64,000 nt of DNA. Origin: Paraburkholderia tuberum STM678. Lineage in GTDB: Bacteria > Pseudomonadota > Gammaproteobacteria > Burkholderiales > Burkholderiaceae. Both the position numbers and the translations under genes were made by a program. This document shows positions 62,097-64,000 of the stretch, piece after piece. The notes beneath the pieces were generated by a model that saw only the letters and a list, made by a program, of their open reading frames with translations, searched no databases and had not been told where the DNA came from. Numbering within the stretch: position 1 is the first letter of the stretch; each line of letters opens with the position of its first letter. The stretch is from positions 1 through 64,000 of the forward strand of contig NZ_CADFGP010000009.1 in the NCBI RefSeq assembly GCF_902833905.1. Reading direction: 5' to 3'.

Positions 62097-64000
62097 TCAA
62101 TGCGCGTTCAGATAGCCGACGATCAACGGATAAACATCGACCGCCGCGTTCTTGCCGAAGATGCAGTCGATATGCCCATACCCTGGAATCAGATGCCGCT
62201 CGTACGGCTGCTCGGGGAAGCGCTCGCGCAGCAGGTCGTAAGTGCGCGCGGTGCTGACCGGCAGATAGGTTTCGTTCTTCTCGCCGTGAATGAAGCCGAT
62301 CGGCAAACGCATGCCCTCGAGTCCTTTCATGCCGTCCGCGCCGGTCAGATACACGTCGTCGCCGCGCGCATCGACGACCTGGCCCGCGCGCACCATCGTG
62401 GCCAGATGCTGGAACACGGCCATGTCGTGAATGCCGAACAGTTCCTGCAGGTTCGCATGCAGCGCCTCGTTCAGCTTGTCGTGCTCGTAGAGCAGGCCAT
62501 ACAGGAACGTCGCGCGATGACAGATCGGATTGCCGCAGCCCTCGCCGTGATCGAGCGGATAGAGACGCAGCGCTTCGTCGAACAGGTTCGCGGGCCACGA
62601 ATCTTCCTGCGTATAGGCGGTGAGGTCGCGTATGCGCAGATGCTGCATCAGGTCGGGAATATGCAAGCCGGCCTTGATCCGTTGCAACGTGCCCGGCACC
62701 GGATGCGCGGACACCTGCGAAATCACCGCCGAGCGCACGCCGTCGAGTCCATGGAGAAGCGACATGCTGAGCGCGAGGCCGCCCAGGCAGTGGCCGAGTA
62801 CCTGAATGTTCGGCGCGCCGGTCACTTCGCGAATCTTCGCGACGGCGGCGGGAATGTCTTCGCGCGCGACTTTGTCGACGTTGGTCGGCACGAGCACGCT
62901 CGGCAGTTCGATGCTGACGCGCAGATCGACGAGCCACACGTCGTAGCCCGACGCGTACAGATATTCGACGAGGTTGGTCGGTATCAGGTCGGTCGAGAAG
63001 ATGCGGCTCGATACGCCCGAGCCGTGGATCAGCAGGATCGGCTTCGCGGCTTTGCCCGCGGCCGGATCGCAGTAGCGCGTGAGCTTGAGCCGCGTGCGGT
63101 CGGGTGTGTCGAAGTACGTGACCTGCGGCGCCGGCGCGCGCAGCGTGCGTTTCGCGCGCGGCGGTATGTATGGATCGTAGAACTGCAGCGGCGCGGCCAC
63201 GCCGCCGTATTCGGTGAACAGCACGCCCGCGAAGAACTTGCCGAACTTCAGCGTCCATTCGAGGCGCGTCTTCAGGTCGGGCGCGTGGGTGACTTCGAGC
63301 GTGCGCTGCTGCTTCAGGAAGTTTTCGGGCGTGATGATCAGCGTCGCGGTGCCGACGACGGGCGCATCGTCCTGCGCCGCGGCGCGGATCTCCGCATACA
63401 GCGTGTTGGTCTGCTCCCACAGGTTGATCGGCGACGTGCGCGTGATGATCTTCTTGCCGGTCAGATACCAGGCGTTGCCTTCGACCGCGTCGAGCGTCAT
63501 CCGGTAGTTCATGTTGCGTTCGTCGACGTCGGATGCGTCGACGACGAACAGGTTGAACGTGCCGTCGCTGATCGTCAGCGGTTGGGCGGACAGGGCGGGG
63601 CAGGTCAGTGTGCCGGCGGTGCGCGCGAGGTGATTCGGGTTGCTCAGCATGTCGGCGAGATCGTCGGACTCGACCGTCAGCGTGAATTCGATCGGGCTCT
63701 TCGCGGCTTCGCCCGCCACGCTGGGCGTGTAGGTGCCGACCATCGTCTCGGTGAAGCGCAGGCCGATCTTCTGTGCGGGCGGCGCGGCGGCGGTGCCCTT
63801 CGAGATGTAGTCGATCGACCAGTCGTGCGCTTTGGCCAGCAGCGCGCAATTGCGCTCTGCGAGCGCGGAGATGGTCAGGAGCGGATTGACGCCGAGCGAC
63901 ATCGGCATCACCGCGCCGTCCATCACGTAGAGGCCGTCGTGCACCGCGACGCCGACCGTGCCGCTGAACACGCGGCCCAGATGATCGACCACGCCATGTG
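62097..64000 (-). CDS. GMC oxidoreductase/alpha-beta hydrolase fusion, 5' end outside the window
   Basis: The frame is open to the right edge, so only the C-terminal part (about 630 residues) is seen. It begins inside a GMC (glucose-methanol-choline) oxidoreductase: [31 protein letters not shown] is the conserved last motif of cholesterol-oxidase-like enzymes. After about 300 residues of beta-rich linker comes an alpha/beta-hydrolase: [14 protein letters not shown], then [12 protein letters not shown] at the elbow, and [10 protein letters not shown] with the catalytic His near the end. The elbow nucleophile is Cys (TGC, codon 62789-62787) instead of Ser. The fusion suggests coupled oxidation and hydrolysis of a sterol or lipid-like substrate. 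Confidence 0.85.
   Translation of the reverse strand, partial: HGVVDHLGRVFSGTVGVAVHDGLYVMDGAVMPMSLGVNPLLTISALAERNCALLAKAHDWSIDYISKGTAAAPPAQKIGLRFTETMVGTYTPSVAGEAAKSPIEFTLTVESDDLADMLSNPNHLARTAGTLTCPALSAQPLTISDGTFNLFVVDASDVDERNMNYRMTLDAVEGNAWYLTGKKIITRTSPINLWEQTNTLYAEIRAAAQDDAPVVGTATLIITPENFLKQQRTLEVTHAPDLKTRLEWTLKFGKFFAGVLFTEYGGVAAPLQFYDPYIPPRAKRTLRAPAPQVTYFDTPDRTRLKLTRYCDPAAGKAAKPILLIHGSGVSSRIFSTDLIPTNLVEYLYASGYDVWLVDLRVSIELPSVLVPTNVDKVAREDIPAAVAKIREVTGAPNIQVLGHCLGGLALSMSLLHGLDGVRSAVISQVSAHPVPGTLQRIKAGLHIPDLMQHLRIRDLTAYTQEDSWPANLFDEALRLYPLDHGEGCGNPICHRATFLYGLLYEHDKLNEALHANLQELFGIHDMAVFQHLATMVRAGQVVDARGDDVYLTGADGMKGLEGMRLPIGFIHGEKNETYLPVSTARTYDLLRERFPEQPYERHLIPGYGHIDCIFGKNAAVDVYPLIVGYLNAH

Overview
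The window reads as a high-GC beta-proteobacterial chromosome, most likely Paraburkholderia or a close Burkholderiaceae relative. That inference rests on GC-rich codon use, a biotin-independent malonate decarboxylase operon, a CopG-type protein paired with a PHB-depolymerase esterase, a Ytf-type sugar ABC system and a kdp operon with kdpDE attached. I see no rRNA, tRNA, CRISPR array or prophage. The species is not proven from sequence alone.

Layout. 1-3.6 kb is a decayed edge: IS66 and IS3-family scraps, an intact LysR regulator whose tail reads into IS debris, and a broken FUSC efflux gene. 3.7-10.6 kb holds housekeeping or stress genes: a small exported peptide, a CoA-transferase, GlsB-like and MgtC-like membrane proteins, a membrane metallophosphoesterase, a His-rich small membrane protein, a nitroreductase and an AlkB-like dioxygenase. 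10.8-15.8 kb is a ytfQRT-yjfF sugar ABC operon with a hairpin between the binding protein and the ATPase gene. 15.9-24.3 kb has a PAP2 remnant, PPK2, a P2-type cation ATPase, a methyltransferase, a CopG-like regulator with a striking operator followed by a PHB depolymerase, an antiporter fragment and a universal stress protein.

24.4-33 kb is a complete potassium-uptake locus on the minus strand: an extra 34-aa ORF, kdpF, A, B, C, D and E, with a KdpE-like box upstream. 33.2-41.8 kb is malonate use: GntR repressor, mdcABCDEGH and a divergent MFS transporter. A DMT exporter and a LysR regulator follow.

43.7-51.7 kb is a minus-strand iron-acquisition cluster behind a Fur-box-like site: OprB-type porin, exported beta-propeller, Tat-exported DyP peroxidase (EfeB type), then an Fbp-type iron ABC transporter. 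52-54.3 kb has a secreted protein of unknown function, an arylamine N-acetyltransferase and a membrane methyltransferase.

54.4-61.9 kb contains two convergent HutC-type regulators, a polar amino-acid ABC operon and, divergently, a 2OG-Fe(II) oxygenase with a FAD dehydrogenase. Two GTATATAC palindromes lie in the shared promoter region, so these genes probably form one catabolic regulon. The window ends inside a large GMC-oxidoreductase/alpha-beta-hydrolase fusion whose nucleophile position is Cys.

The most unusual signals are the helically phased four-heptamer operator at 21311-21350, the iron cluster with its porin and beta-propeller, the twin HutC operators, the extra small ORF before kdpF, and the Cys-nucleophile fusion enzyme. 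No wholly novel multi-gene system is obvious.
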